From positions 1 through 44,339 of the forward strand of contig SHVQ01000023.1 of assembly GCA_009694195.1 (NCBI GenBank): DNA of 44,339 bases. The letters run 5' to 3'. Below are positions 18,235 to 25,849 of this stretch, piece after piece. The notes beneath the pieces were generated by a model that made no database searches, was not told where the DNA came from, and saw nothing but the letters and a program-made list of their open reading frames with translations. Position 1 is the first letter of the stretch, and the number at the start of each line of letters is the position of its first letter. The position numbers and the translations under genes were made by a program. Source of the stretch: Rhodospirillales bacterium. Lineage in GTDB: Bacteria; Pseudomonadota; Alphaproteobacteria; Rhodospirillales; SHVQ01.

Positions 18235-19004
18235 TGACGAGCCATCTCCGATGCGAGAACGTGACCGTCCGTTTCGGCGGCGTGGTCGCCTGCGACAAGG
18301 TCAACTTGGACGTCGAGGAGGGCAAGATCGTCGGCTTGATCGGCCCCAACGGTGCCGGAAAGACGACCTTGTTCAACGTACTCAGCCGGTTTCAGCCGTA
18401 CGAGGCGGGTCACGTCTATTTCCGGGGCGGTCCCGTCGACAACAAGCGGCCGCACGACATGATCCGGCTCGGCATGGCGCGGACTTACCAGAACATCAAG
18501 TTGTTCGGCGAGCAGACCACGCTCGCGAACATTCTGATCGGCGCGCACCGGCTGATTGGAAACCCCATCGCCAACATGTTCTGGCTACCCAAGGCGCGGC
18601 AGACCGAGCGAACGCTGCATAACCGCGCGATCGAGATCGCCGAGATGCTCCATCTCGAAAACGACCTCGACACCCTCGTGAGAAACCTGCCTTACGGCTA
18701 CCAAAAACGCGTGGAACTCGCGCGCGCCCTCGCCTCGAACCCCGAGATCATCCTGTTGGACGAACCGGTGGCCGGGTGCAACGAAGAGGAAACCAACGAG
18801 CTCAAGGAGATCGTGCGGCGCGTCAACCGCGACCTCGGGATTACGATTTTTCTGGTCGAACACGACATGTCGATGGTGATGACGGTCTGCGACTATATTT
18901 ACGTCATCAACTTCGGCGCCAATCTGGCCGACGGCTCGCCGACCGAGGTCCAGAAGAACCCGGACGTGATCGGCGCCTATTTGGGCGAGGACTATCACGC
19001 ATGA
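18231..19004 (+). CDS. livG: ABC importer ATPase LivG
   Basis: A 257-residue cytoplasmic ATPase of the HAAT importer. Walker A is GPNGAGKTT near residue 42. Walker B is IILLDEPVAG, with an unusual CNEEE where LivG normally has LNPxE. The switch histidine is in LVEHDMSMVM. The ABC signature is replaced by LPYGYQKRVELARAL, a LivG-type LSYGxQ variant. The LivG-specific insert (GAHRLIGNPIANMFW... then the helix to the ERTLHNR) is present. It overlaps livM upstream and livF downstream (ATGA). Confidence 0.94.
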   Translation: MMTSHLRCENVTVRFGGVVACDKVNLDVEEGKIVGLIGPNGAGKTTLFNVLSRFQPYEAGHVYFRGGPVDNKRPHDMIRLGMARTYQNIKLFGEQTTLANILIGAHRLIGNPIANMFWLPKARQTERTLHNRAIEIAEMLHLENDLDTLVRNLPYGYQKRVELARALASNPEIILLDEPVAGCNEEETNELKEIVRRVNRDLGITIFLVEHDMSMVMTVCDYIYVINFGANLADGSPTEVQKNPDVIGAYLGEDYHA

Positions 19005-19744
19005 CGCTGCTCCGGCTCGCCAATGTCGAAGCCAACTACGGCGCCGTGCGGGCGCTGCGCGGGATCTCGATCAGCGTCGCGGAAGGCGCCATCGTCTGTT
19101 TGCTCGGCGCCAACGGCGCCGGGAAGTCGACGACGCTGAAGGCGATCTCCGGCGTCGTCCGGCCGTCGGCCGGGACGATCGAATTCGATGGCAAGCTGCT
19201 GAACGGAATGTCGCCGACTCACATCGTCGGGCTCGGCGTCGCCCAGGTGCCGGAAGGACGCAAGATCTTCAAGGACTTGACGGTGATCGAGAACCTGCAG
19301 ATGGGCGCCTACGTGCGCAAAGACGCCCGCGGCATTGCGGCCGACCTGGACTTCGTGTTCCACCTGTTCCCGAGGCTCAAAGAGCGGACGCGCCAGCTCG
19401 GCGGCACCTTGAGCGGCGGCGAGCAGCAGATGCTCGCGATCGGGCGTGGGCTGATGGCGAAGCCGAGACTCCTTCTCTTGGACGAGCCGTCGCTCGGCCT
19501 CGCGCCGATCCTCATCGCCGACATTTTCAACGCGCTCCGCCAGATCAACAAGGAGCATGGGACAACGCTGCTGATCGTCGAGCAGAATGCGCACGTGGCG
19601 CTCAAAAACGCCAATTTCGGTTACGTGCTCCAGGTCGGCCAGGTGGCCGTCGAAGGCTCGGCCGAGGAGTTGCGGCGCCGAAAGGAAGTCGTCGAATCGT
19701 ACTTGGGGAGCTCAGAGCAGACGCCCGCGCGGGCGGCGTCCTGA
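19001..19744 (+). CDS. livF: ABC importer ATPase LivF
   Basis: A 247-residue ATPase partner of LivG, starting MTLLRLANVEANYGAVRAL. Walker A is GANGAGKST, the signature GGTLSGGEQQMLAIGRGLM and Walker B LLLLDEPSLGLAP, with the H-loop replaced by LLIVEQNAH (LivF proteins carry Gln-Asn here). VAQVPEGRKIFKDLTVIENL is the LivF block. The start at 19001 overlaps the livG stop. The long open frame reaching back to 18776 is the shadow of livG. Confidence 0.95.
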   Translation: MTLLRLANVEANYGAVRALRGISISVAEGAIVCLLGANGAGKSTTLKAISGVVRPSAGTIEFDGKLLNGMSPTHIVGLGVAQVPEGRKIFKDLTVIENLQMGAYVRKDARGIAADLDFVFHLFPRLKERTRQLGGTLSGGEQQMLAIGRGLMAKPRLLLLDEPSLGLAPILIADIFNALRQINKEHGTTLLIVEQNAHVALKNANFGYVLQVGQVAVEGSAEELRRRKEVVESYLGSSEQTPARAAS

Positions 19745-19832
19745 ATCGCTCCGAGAGAGACGTGGCAGCGGCGTCGGCTGCCGTCGGGAAGTGACCGGAC
19801 GCCAGGCGAATCGGCAGGCGGTCATTGGTGAT

Positions 19833-19851
19833 GGTTCCCCAGCGGGGAACC
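19833..19851 (+). promoter_or_regulatory. Perfect 8-bp hairpin between livF and the binding-protein gene
   Basis: GGTTCCCC-AGC-GGGGAACC is a perfect inverted repeat with a three-base loop, followed by TTGTTA. It lies in the 149-base gap before the binding-protein gene. It could be a weak terminator, or an RNA-processing or stability element that sets separate expression of the abundant binding protein. Confidence 0.45.
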
Positions 19852-19893
19852 TTGTTAGGGAGTCGCTAGAAGCTGGAAAAAGGGAGTCGCAAC

Positions 19894-21093
19894 ATGAGAC
19901 GCGTATTCATAAGAACGGCAGGGGTGCTCGCCCTCGGCGCGCTCGCCCTGTCGCCGGTCGCCGCTCTGGCCCAGGATGGGCCGGGTGTGACGAAGAACGA
20001 GGTCCTGATCTGCTCGTACCAGCCGATGACGGGCCAGGTATCGAGCTACTACCGCATGGGCAAAGGGGCGGACGCCTGGTTCAAGCACGTCAACGAACAA
20101 GGCGGCGTCAACGGTCGCAAGATCAACTTCAACATGGTCGACGACAAATACGAGCCGCCGCGGACGACGAGCATCGTCAAGCGCTTCGTCGAACGCGACA
20201 ATTGCTTCGCCATCGTGGCGCCGCTCGGCTCGGCCCCGACCGCGGCCGTGATCGATTACGTGGTCGAGAACAAGGTACCGCTGATCGGCGCCGGCACCGG
20301 GGCGGACAAGAACCTCTACATCAAGAGCCCCTGGGTGTTCCCGCTCTATCCGGCCTACGACATCGAGGGCATCGAGCTGGTCAAGTTCGTGAAGGAGGTG
20401 TTCAAGGCCAAGAAGATCGCCGTGCTCTACCAGAACGACCCGTCCGGCAAGAGCCACATCAAGGGCATCGAGTCCGTTCTGAAGCAGCACGGCATCGAAA
20501 TGACGGCTGCCGAAGGCTACGAGCCGAAGGAGGTCGACGTCAGCGCCCAAGTCATCAAGATGAAGAACTCGGGTGCCGACTCGGTCATCTGCTCGTGCGC
20601 GCCGGAGCCGGCGGCGAAGTTCTACACCGAGCGCGCCAAGCTCGGCTGGAAGGCGCCGGTGGTGAACGTGTTCTTCGGCAAGAGCCCGAAGGTGCCCGAG
20701 CTCGCCGGCAAGGATGCGGTCGAAGGCGTCTACTTCGCGACCATCTTCCGTGAATGGACCGATCCGGCGCCGCAGATCCAGGAGGCGAAGAACATTCTCA
20801 AGAAGTACTACCCGGAAGAAGAGCCGGACGCCGTTCACCTCTGGGGCTTCGCCGGCGCCCAGTTCTTCACCGAAGCGTTGAAGCGCATGGGCCAGGGACC
20901 GATCACGCGCGAGAAGCTGGTCGAGACCATGGAAGGCATCAAGAACTGGAAGGGCAGCGTGGTCCCGTCGATCAACATCGAAAAGATGGGTCCCGACGAC
21001 ATGGCGACCAAGCACCTGATCGTCTCCGAGATGTCCTACGTCGTGTACAAGGGCGGCAATTTCGCGCCCTTCAATCCGCCGTGGGTGAAGTAG
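19894..21093 (+). CDS. Periplasmic substrate-binding protein of the Liv-type ABC importer
   Basis: A 399-residue periplasmic binding protein (type I fold, LivJ/LivK/AmiC class) feeding LivHMGF. The signal peptide spans residues 1-26 (RR, hydrophobic core, cleavage after ALA before QDGP). The mature start TKNEVLICSYQPMTGQVSSYY is the usual first strand with G/S-x-SS ligand contacts, followed by NEQGGVNGRKI. The cysteine pair near ICSCAPEP is uncommon in this family. Such proteins bind amino acids, amides, ureas or aromatic acids. The strong leader AAAAAGGGAG sits before ATG 19894. The nearby UroD-type gene suggests the ligand may be a methylated compound, but that is inference. Confidence 0.9.
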   Translation: MRRVFIRTAGVLALGALALSPVAALAQDGPGVTKNEVLICSYQPMTGQVSSYYRMGKGADAWFKHVNEQGGVNGRKINFNMVDDKYEPPRTTSIVKRFVERDNCFAIVAPLGSAPTAAVIDYVVENKVPLIGAGTGADKNLYIKSPWVFPLYPAYDIEGIELVKFVKEVFKAKKIAVLYQNDPSGKSHIKGIESVLKQHGIEMTAAEGYEPKEVDVSAQVIKMKNSGADSVICSCAPEPAAKFYTERAKLGWKAPVVNVFFGKSPKVPELAGKDAVEGVYFATIFREWTDPAPQIQEAKNILKKYYPEEEPDAVHLWGFAGAQFFTEALKRMGQGPITREKLVETMEGIKNWKGSVVPSINIEKMGPDDMATKHLIVSEMSYVVYKGGNFAPFNPPWVK

Positions 21094-21108
21094 TCGCTTG
21101 ACGTGGAT

Positions 21109-21137
21109 CGGGCGGATGGCCACAAGCCGTCCGCCCG
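21109..21137 (+). terminator. Hairpin after the binding-protein gene
   Basis: CGGGCGGATGG and CCGTCCGCCCG pair over 11 bases (one G-T) around a seven-base loop, starting 16 bases after the stop codon. No uridine run follows (CCATTTCGGG), so intrinsic termination would be weak. It may protect the 3' end or need Rho. Confidence 0.55.
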
Positions 21138-21256
21138 CCATTTCGGGCGGTGGAAACGCTGCCATGTTCCGGACGCATGCGGGTAGAAGGCGAACGCGTG
21201 TCGACACCCTCGCTCCGATCGATAAAATAACCAACGGAAATAGTAGAGTTTTTGAG

Positions 21257-21282
21257 AGACGCCCGCGGTCGCCGGGCCGTCT
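21257..21282 (+). promoter_or_regulatory. Leader hairpin just upstream of the first UroD-type gene
   Basis: AGACGCCCG and CGGGCCGTCT pair around a seven-base loop with one bulged C. The structure ends 26 bases before ATG 21309 and 12 bases before the AAGGG ribosome-binding site. It could control translation, or the short AT-rich stretch just before it (AAAATAACC...TAGTAGAG) could be the promoter. Not matched to a known riboswitch. Confidence 0.35.
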
Positions 21283-21308
21283 TCTCTGATGGACAAGGGT
21301 TGAATTCG

Positions 21309-22664
21309 ATGGTGGCTATCGTTGGCAAGGCCGTTCCTCCGCAGCGGAAGCGAGTCATCGATGCGATGCACCTGCGCGAGCCGGACCGCGTCCCCATCGG
21401 CCTTTGGGGCACATACGAGGGATACCGGAATCTCCGCAAGGGCCTCGGCATGGAGTACAACGACGAGCTGTTCAATTACCGGACAGGCTCGACGACTTGG
21501 ACGACCGACGTTGCCTTCGAGCTTGATCTCGCCGAGAAGCTCGACCTCGATTTCGTCCGCATTTCGCTAGGGCCTCCCGGTGGCTCGCCGGGCTTTCGGA
21601 CCATTGGGTTCGAGGAGGTGCCCTTCGACATGGGCATTCCACCGCCCAGCATCCCCATCAACGTCGATGAGTGGGGCGTGGTGCGCAAATGGACGCCGCA
21701 CGAGAGGGGCGGCTACTACGAGATGATCGGCTACCCGCTGTTTCACGCGACGAGCGCGCCGCTTGAAGAAGGTCTGCGGGAGCTCGAGGCCTTTCCGTGG
21801 CCCGACCCTCGCGATCTGCTGATGATGACGGACTCGCCGATCCCCGGCATGAGCCTCCGCGACTATTGCAAGTACGTGCACGAGGAGACGCCGTTCGCGT
21901 TGATGGCGCAGGCGGGCAAGGGCGGGCTCTTCGAACAGGCCAAGTACTTGGTCGGCTACGCCAAGATCTTCTCGGACTTCATCGAAGCGCCCAAATTCCT
22001 GGATGCCTTGCTGATCAAGCTCGTCGATCTGGAGATCGAGTTCAACAAGACCATGATCGACGAGATCGGCGAGTATATCGACTGGATCCGGGTGAGTCCT
22101 GAGGACCTGGCCAGCGAGAAGACCTCGTTCGTTTCATTGAAAATGTTCCAGAAGCAGCTCATCCCCCACTATCACCGGGCCCACATCGCGACCAAGGAGA
22201 TGTTCCTCAAGAAGAACCCGCTCGGCAAAATCCAGTTTCATAGCTGCGGGGCGGTGCCGCTCTCGTTCCTGAAGGCGATGACCAGCGGCAAGACCAAGGA
22301 CGGCATCCAGGCCGTGGACGGCTTCGACAGCATGCCGCCCAAGGTCGCCCGCCACTCCGGTCCGCGCTCAAAGAAGCTGATGATCGGCGAGAAGATGTTC
22401 TTTTACGGCGGCATCGACGTGCAGGAGACGCTGCCCTGGGGCACGCCGGAGCAAGTGCGGCGCGAAGTGCGCTTGCGCATCTGGGAATTGGGGAAGGGCG
22501 GCGGCTATATCGTGAGCTCGTCGCATCGCCTCGAGCACGACGTGCCGGTCGCGAACACCCTCGCCATGATCGAAGAGACCAAGGAATACGGCAAATACCC
22601 CCTGCCGGAGCAGCCGCCGGACGGCGCCGATGTCGGCGACGGCCTGCAAGAAATACAGCGATGA
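21309..22664 (+). CDS. UroD-family corrinoid methyltransferase (module 1)
   Basis: A 451-residue TIM-barrel protein of the uroporphyrinogen decarboxylase-like methyltransferase group (MtaA, MtbA, CmuA N-domain, acetogen O-demethylase MT-I). It is predicted to move a methyl group between a substrate and the corrinoid protein encoded next to it. The zinc motif H311-x-C313 (FHSCGA) is present. The third, cysteine, ligand expected near the C-terminus is replaced by GGGYIVSSSH. Shared end motifs with the second copy at 36286 are FYGGIDVQETLP and EYGKYPL. True UroD residues for heme synthesis (N-terminal RQAGR) are absent. ATG 21309 has AAGGG upstream. The corrinoid gene follows after 89 bases. The methyl donor is unknown. 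Confidence 0.85.
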   Translation: MVAIVGKAVPPQRKRVIDAMHLREPDRVPIGLWGTYEGYRNLRKGLGMEYNDELFNYRTGSTTWTTDVAFELDLAEKLDLDFVRISLGPPGGSPGFRTIGFEEVPFDMGIPPPSIPINVDEWGVVRKWTPHERGGYYEMIGYPLFHATSAPLEEGLRELEAFPWPDPRDLLMMTDSPIPGMSLRDYCKYVHEETPFALMAQAGKGGLFEQAKYLVGYAKIFSDFIEAPKFLDALLIKLVDLEIEFNKTMIDEIGEYIDWIRVSPEDLASEKTSFVSLKMFQKQLIPHYHRAHIATKEMFLKKNPLGKIQFHSCGAVPLSFLKAMTSGKTKDGIQAVDGFDSMPPKVARHSGPRSKKLMIGEKMFFYGGIDVQETLPWGTPEQVRREVRLRIWELGKGGGYIVSSSHRLEHDVPVANTLAMIEETKEYGKYPLPEQPPDGADVGDGLQEIQR

Positions 22665-22753
22665 AGACGGAACGACGCCTACCATCCGCCGGCTTTCCGA
22701 GCCGCGATAACGACTCTGGCGCCACGCGAGCGGCCACGGTTTAGGAAACGAAG

Positions 22754-23638
22754 ATGGCTTTGAAAATCGAGACCGAGAAAGAATTCAATCTCGACGACCT
22801 GAAGCAGGACATCGATACGACGCGGAAGACGGACCGCTGGAACGACGCGCCGACCGAGCTCAAGGAGCTGTTCCACAAGCTCGAATGGAACATCATCGAC
22901 GGCGAGCACGCCGATACCGTCGGCCTGATCAACCCGGCCCTCGAGTCGCAGGTTTCCGCCCGCACCCTGATCGCCGGGCCGATGGCGACCGGCATCGCCG
23001 AGGTCGGCCGCCGCTTCAAGATGGACGAATACTTCCTGCCCGAGGTCATGATGTCGGCGAAGTGCATGCACGCCGCCCTCGGCCGCCTGAAGCCCCTTAT
23101 TATCGCCGAGAAGACCGAAGAGATCGGCACCGTCGTCGTCGGCACCGTCCAGGGCGACCTTCACGACATCGGGAAGAAGATCGTCGCCATGATGATGGAA
23201 GCCGCCGGCTTCACCGTGATCGATTTGGGCGTCACCGTTCCGCCGGACGACTTCATCGCCGCCATCCGCGAGCACAAGCCGAAGATCGTCGGCTTTTCGG
23301 CGCTTCTCACCACCACCATGAACATGCAGTGGGAGACCATCAAGCGGATCACCGCCGAGGGCCTGCGACAGGACGTGAAGGTGTTCGTTGGTGGCGCCCC
23401 GATCAGCCAGGCGTGGTGCGACAAGATCGGCGCCGACGCCTACGGGATGGATGCCCTCGTCGCGGTCGAGAAGGCGAAAGCCTGCGTCACCAAATTGAGT
23501 AACATGAAGGGCGGCGACCCCGAGCTGCACGCCGCCATGCTGGCGATCGACAAGGCGCGCGATGAGGCCAAGCTCAAGCAGGCCCAGGCCCTAGCGCAGG
23601 CTCAGGCTCAGGCCCAGGTAAAAGCCGCAGCCGGCTAA
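22754..23638 (+). CDS. Methyl-accepting corrinoid protein (module 1)
   Basis: A 294-residue cobalamin-binding protein of the MtaC/MtbC/MetH type. Residues 35-120 form the four-helix cap (ELFHKLEWNIIDGEHADTVGL, then LPEVMMSAKCMHAAL). Then comes the Rossmann cobalamin domain with D135-x-H137-x-x-G140 (GDLHDIGK), where H137 is the lower axial cobalt ligand. S-x-L (GFSALLTTT) and GGAP loops bind the nucleotide tail. It is longer than the usual 210-230 residues: a 25-residue leader and a Gln/Ala-rich tail (AQALAQAQAQAQVK) are added. AGGA precedes the ATG. It presumably carries the methyl group between the UroD-type protein and the pterin methyltransferase at 37485. Confidence 0.93.
   Translation: MALKIETEKEFNLDDLKQDIDTTRKTDRWNDAPTELKELFHKLEWNIIDGEHADTVGLINPALESQVSARTLIAGPMATGIAEVGRRFKMDEYFLPEVMMSAKCMHAALGRLKPLIIAEKTEEIGTVVVGTVQGDLHDIGKKIVAMMMEAAGFTVIDLGVTVPPDDFIAAIREHKPKIVGFSALLTTTMNMQWETIKRITAEGLRQDVKVFVGGAPISQAWCDKIGADAYGMDALVAVEKAKACVTKLSNMKGGDPELHAAMLAIDKARDEAKLKQAQALAQAQAQAQVKAAAG
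23579..23620 (+). repeat. Hexanucleotide tandem repeat in the corrinoid gene tail
   Basis: Seven adjoining six-base units, mostly CAGGCC or CAGGCT with one diverged CTAGCG and a final CAGGTA, encode the Gln-Ala tail of the module 1 corrinoid protein. Repeat number could vary by slippage without a frameshift. Confidence 0.7.
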
Positions 23639-23644
23639 AGAGGC

Positions 23645-24760
23645 ATGACCCTGTCCGCGGGGCGCAAGATCAGCTTCGTCGTTCCGATCGGCCTCGCCGG
23701 CCTGCTCTTCGCCATGGGCCTTAGTGGTGGCTTGACCGTCGCCTGGGGCTACGGCCTGTTCCTGGTTGCGACCATCCTCATCCTCGCCGGCGTCGGCGTC
23801 TTCTCGGTTTTTCTGCTGTCTCATCGCTTCGATACCGACACCTTGCGGGGTTCCTTCACCTGGCTTTTCCGCCTGGGTGCCTGGTGTTACGTGCTGGCCG
23901 TGTCGGCCTTCGCCGGCGTGTTCCTCCGCGAGACCCTCGAGGGTCGCATGGAGCTCAAGTGGATACTCTTCGGTCCGGCGATCCTGGCGGCGATCATTGT
24001 CCTGGATTGGGGCCTTTATCGCCTGCTCGTGCAGAAAAACCTGCCGACGTGGCAGCGCTACGGCCACTTGATCTCGCGCGCCGAGACCGATCCGAAGGCC
24101 ATGCAACGGACCCTTCGTGACGACGTGGTCCTGCACCGCACTCTATTTTCGCTCAGCCGCTTCCGCTGGCTGAAACACACGCTCATCTTCTGGGGCTTCG
24201 CAGCGATGTTCGCCGTCGAGCTCTTGGCCGTGTTCGTGCGGGAAGCCATGCCTGTCTTCGGGCTCGCCGACGTGTGGCGCGTGCCGGGCCATCCCGTGCG
24301 CCTTGCCTTCGATGTCGCGTTCGACGCGACCGGCCTCATGATGCTGACCGGCTGCCTTCTCGCCCTTGGCTGGCGTGCCGTCGTGAATGGAACGCCGGAG
24401 CAGAAGTACACGGACACTCCGACTGCCGTGTTCCTGCTCTTCGTCGTTGCGAGCGGGTTCATCGTCGAAGGGATGCGCATTGCAGCGACGCCCGAGCCGG
24501 CTCAGGCGCTGTCGTTCGTCGGCTATGCCTTCGCCGCGGTCATGCCGGATTCCTTCAGCCGCAGCGCAGTCGCGCACGAGGCGCTTTGGCTCGTCCACGC
24601 GCTCGGCTCCTGCGTCTTCATCGCCTATGTTCCGGTGAAACGCCTCATTCACTCGTGCGCGACACCCATGGGCCGCCTGATGAATTCGCAGACGGGGCTT
24701 CTCGCCGCGAAAAAGCGGGCATCCCTGGAAGGACTCCTCGCCGGCAAGCGCGTTTATTGA
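23645..24760 (+). CDS. Membrane b-type cytochrome of the NarI/DsrM/HdrE type
   Basis: A 371-residue integral membrane protein with about eight hydrophobic segments (near 11-32, 36-58, 74-95, 105-125, 176-198, 217-242, 260-280, 312-330). Histidines fit a di-heme cytochrome: H178 (RWLKH), and the pair H318 and H336 in WLVHALG...VPVKRLIH, 18 residues apart as in NarI. Between them are TDTPTAVFLLFVVASGFIVEGMR and the final CATPMGRLMN, typical of DsrM/HdrE-like subunits. It starts 6 bases after the corrinoid gene stop with AAAGAGG, so it belongs to that operon. No iron-sulphur partner is beside it. It may feed electrons from quinol to keep cobalt reduced, or receive electrons from methyl oxidation. 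That role is inference. Confidence 0.8.
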   Translation: MTLSAGRKISFVVPIGLAGLLFAMGLSGGLTVAWGYGLFLVATILILAGVGVFSVFLLSHRFDTDTLRGSFTWLFRLGAWCYVLAVSAFAGVFLRETLEGRMELKWILFGPAILAAIIVLDWGLYRLLVQKNLPTWQRYGHLISRAETDPKAMQRTLRDDVVLHRTLFSLSRFRWLKHTLIFWGFAAMFAVELLAVFVREAMPVFGLADVWRVPGHPVRLAFDVAFDATGLMMLTGCLLALGWRAVVNGTPEQKYTDTPTAVFLLFVVASGFIVEGMRIAATPEPAQALSFVGYAFAAVMPDSFSRSAVAHEALWLVHALGSCVFIAYVPVKRLIHSCATPMGRLMNSQTGLLAAKKRASLEGLLAGKRVY

Positions 24761-24847
24761 CCGTGCCGCACGGACGCTGGGCCATTGTCTTTTCTCGGGT
24801 CGTGGGTACACTCGCCCGCAGGATTCAAACGAAGCGCGAGGGAAGCC

Positions 24848-25126
24848 ATGACGTCAGCCGATCAGCTCCCTGAAATGGACAAGAGCGCCCGCAAGGGCGT
24901 GTCGCCGGGCCCGACGACGGGCGTTGTCAAGAGCTACAATCCGAAGCGCAATCCTTTCGGCGGCTACATCACCGACGACAAGACGGGTCAGGATGTCTTC
25001 GTCCACAAGTCCGCGGTCGAGAGTGCCGGTCTTGGCGTGTTGGCGCCCGGCCAGAAGCTGTCGTTCGACATCGTCGAGGATGGCTTCGGCGGTTTCAAGG
25101 CGGCCAAGGTCGCGAAGCTCGGCTGA
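24848..25126 (+). CDS. Cold-shock-domain protein
   Basis: A 92-residue protein with a 25-residue flexible lead and a cold-shock domain: GVVKSYNPKRNPFGGYITDDKTGQDVFVHKSAVE. It carries the RNP-like VFVH and the aromatic patch expected for single-strand nucleic-acid binding, but GGYI replaces the usual YGFI and KSYN replaces KWFN. Alphaproteobacteria often have such variants. ATG 24848 has GAGGGAAG upstream; the frame extends to 24785 without family sequence. Likely its own short unit. Confidence 0.85.
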   Translation: MTSADQLPEMDKSARKGVSPGPTTGVVKSYNPKRNPFGGYITDDKTGQDVFVHKSAVESAGLGVLAPGQKLSFDIVEDGFGGFKAAKVAKLG

Positions 25127-25153
25127 TCGCCGGGGGAGCGGCGTGACCCGTCG

Positions 25154-25432
25154 ATGCCGGCCCTGAGACAATTGCTGCCGCCGCGCTTCTTCGAGGACTC
25201 GGCGCCTGACGCCGCGGCGCGAGGGCTTCTCGACGTCCCCGTGACGGCGGTCAAGCTCACGACGGGCGCGCCCTGCGACGGCCACACCGAGTTGTTCGCG
25301 CCCTGGCCGGGACCCGAGGCTCACGTGCGGGAGTGGTTCATGCTGGCCAACGGCAAGGCCGTCGGCATCAACGAGGACCCGGCGGGGCCGTGGACGTTTC
25401 CGGTGGCGGATGCGCCCGGCAGGAGCCCATGA
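25154..25432 (+). CDS. Hypothetical protein
   Basis: A 92-residue soluble protein with no recognised family. The middle part (PVTAVKLTTGAPCDGHTELF) and REWFMLANGKAVGINEDPAGPWTFPV look like a compact beta-rich domain. GGGGGAG lies 16 bases before the ATG, farther than ideal, so the start is uncertain. It lies on the same strand between the cold-shock and CDGSH genes. The long antisense frame over the same bases is rich in arginine and looks like shadow. Confidence 0.5.
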   Translation: MPALRQLLPPRFFEDSAPDAAARGLLDVPVTAVKLTTGAPCDGHTELFAPWPGPEAHVREWFMLANGKAVGINEDPAGPWTFPVADAPGRSP

Positions 25433-25496
25433 CAATCGCTCGACGGAAGCTAGCGAAAGCACGACCGATCATGTGGGATCAGGTCCCCCTCACCCT

Positions 25497-25526
25497 CCCC
25501 TCTCCCCCATATGTGAGGGAGAGGGG
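25497..25526. repeat. Short intergenic palindrome, CCCCTCTCCC / GGGAGAGGGG
   Basis: Ten perfect base pairs around a ten-base loop. The flank CCCCCTCACCCT is also found in the larger palindromic element at 30075-30174, so both probably belong to one REP-like family. It lies just before the CDGSH gene. Confidence 0.6.
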
Positions 25527-25556
25527 GGCTTGCTTGATTGCATTAAGATCGAGGAC

Positions 25557-25835
25557 ATGAACGACAAACTGGAAAAAGCGCTGCCCGCCTCGCCGCAGAG
25601 CGGCCCCTACGTGGTGCAGGTCGAGGAGGGCCGCGAGTACCGCTGGTGCAGCTGCGGCCTCAGCGCCAATCAGCCCTGGTGCGACGGCTCCCACGAGGGC
25701 ACCCCGTTCGAGCCGATCGCGTTTGTCGCACCCCTCTCGGCCGAGTTCCATATGTGCGGTTGCAAGCGCTCGGACAACAAGCCCTACTGCTTCGGCACCT
25801 GCCGCGGCCAACACCGTACCCTAGATCAGCGCTGA
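25557..25835 (+). CDS. Double CDGSH-type iron-sulphur protein with an altered second site
   Basis: A 92-residue protein with two CDGSH-type 2Fe-2S motifs. The first (WCSCGLSANQPWCDGSH) is canonical, with three Cys and one His. The second (MCGCKRSDNKPYCFGTC) has Cys where the His ligand is expected and Phe in place of Asp, which would give an all-cysteine site. Tandem CDGSH proteins like this are monomers resembling mitochondrial CISD3 and are thought to handle electrons or clusters. GAGG precedes the ATG. The homocysteine methyltransferase gene follows after 14 bases, which suggests one transcript. Confidence 0.85.
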   Translation: MNDKLEKALPASPQSGPYVVQVEEGREYRWCSCGLSANQPWCDGSHEGTPFEPIAFVAPLSAEFHMCGCKRSDNKPYCFGTCRGQHRTLDQR

Positions 25836-25849
25836 AACGGAGCTGTCCC

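Noticed and set aside
21309..22664. Heme-pathway uroporphyrinogen decarboxylase (hemE)
   Set aside because: It lacks the N-terminal RQAGR substrate motif, carries the HSC zinc motif and lies beside a corrinoid gene.
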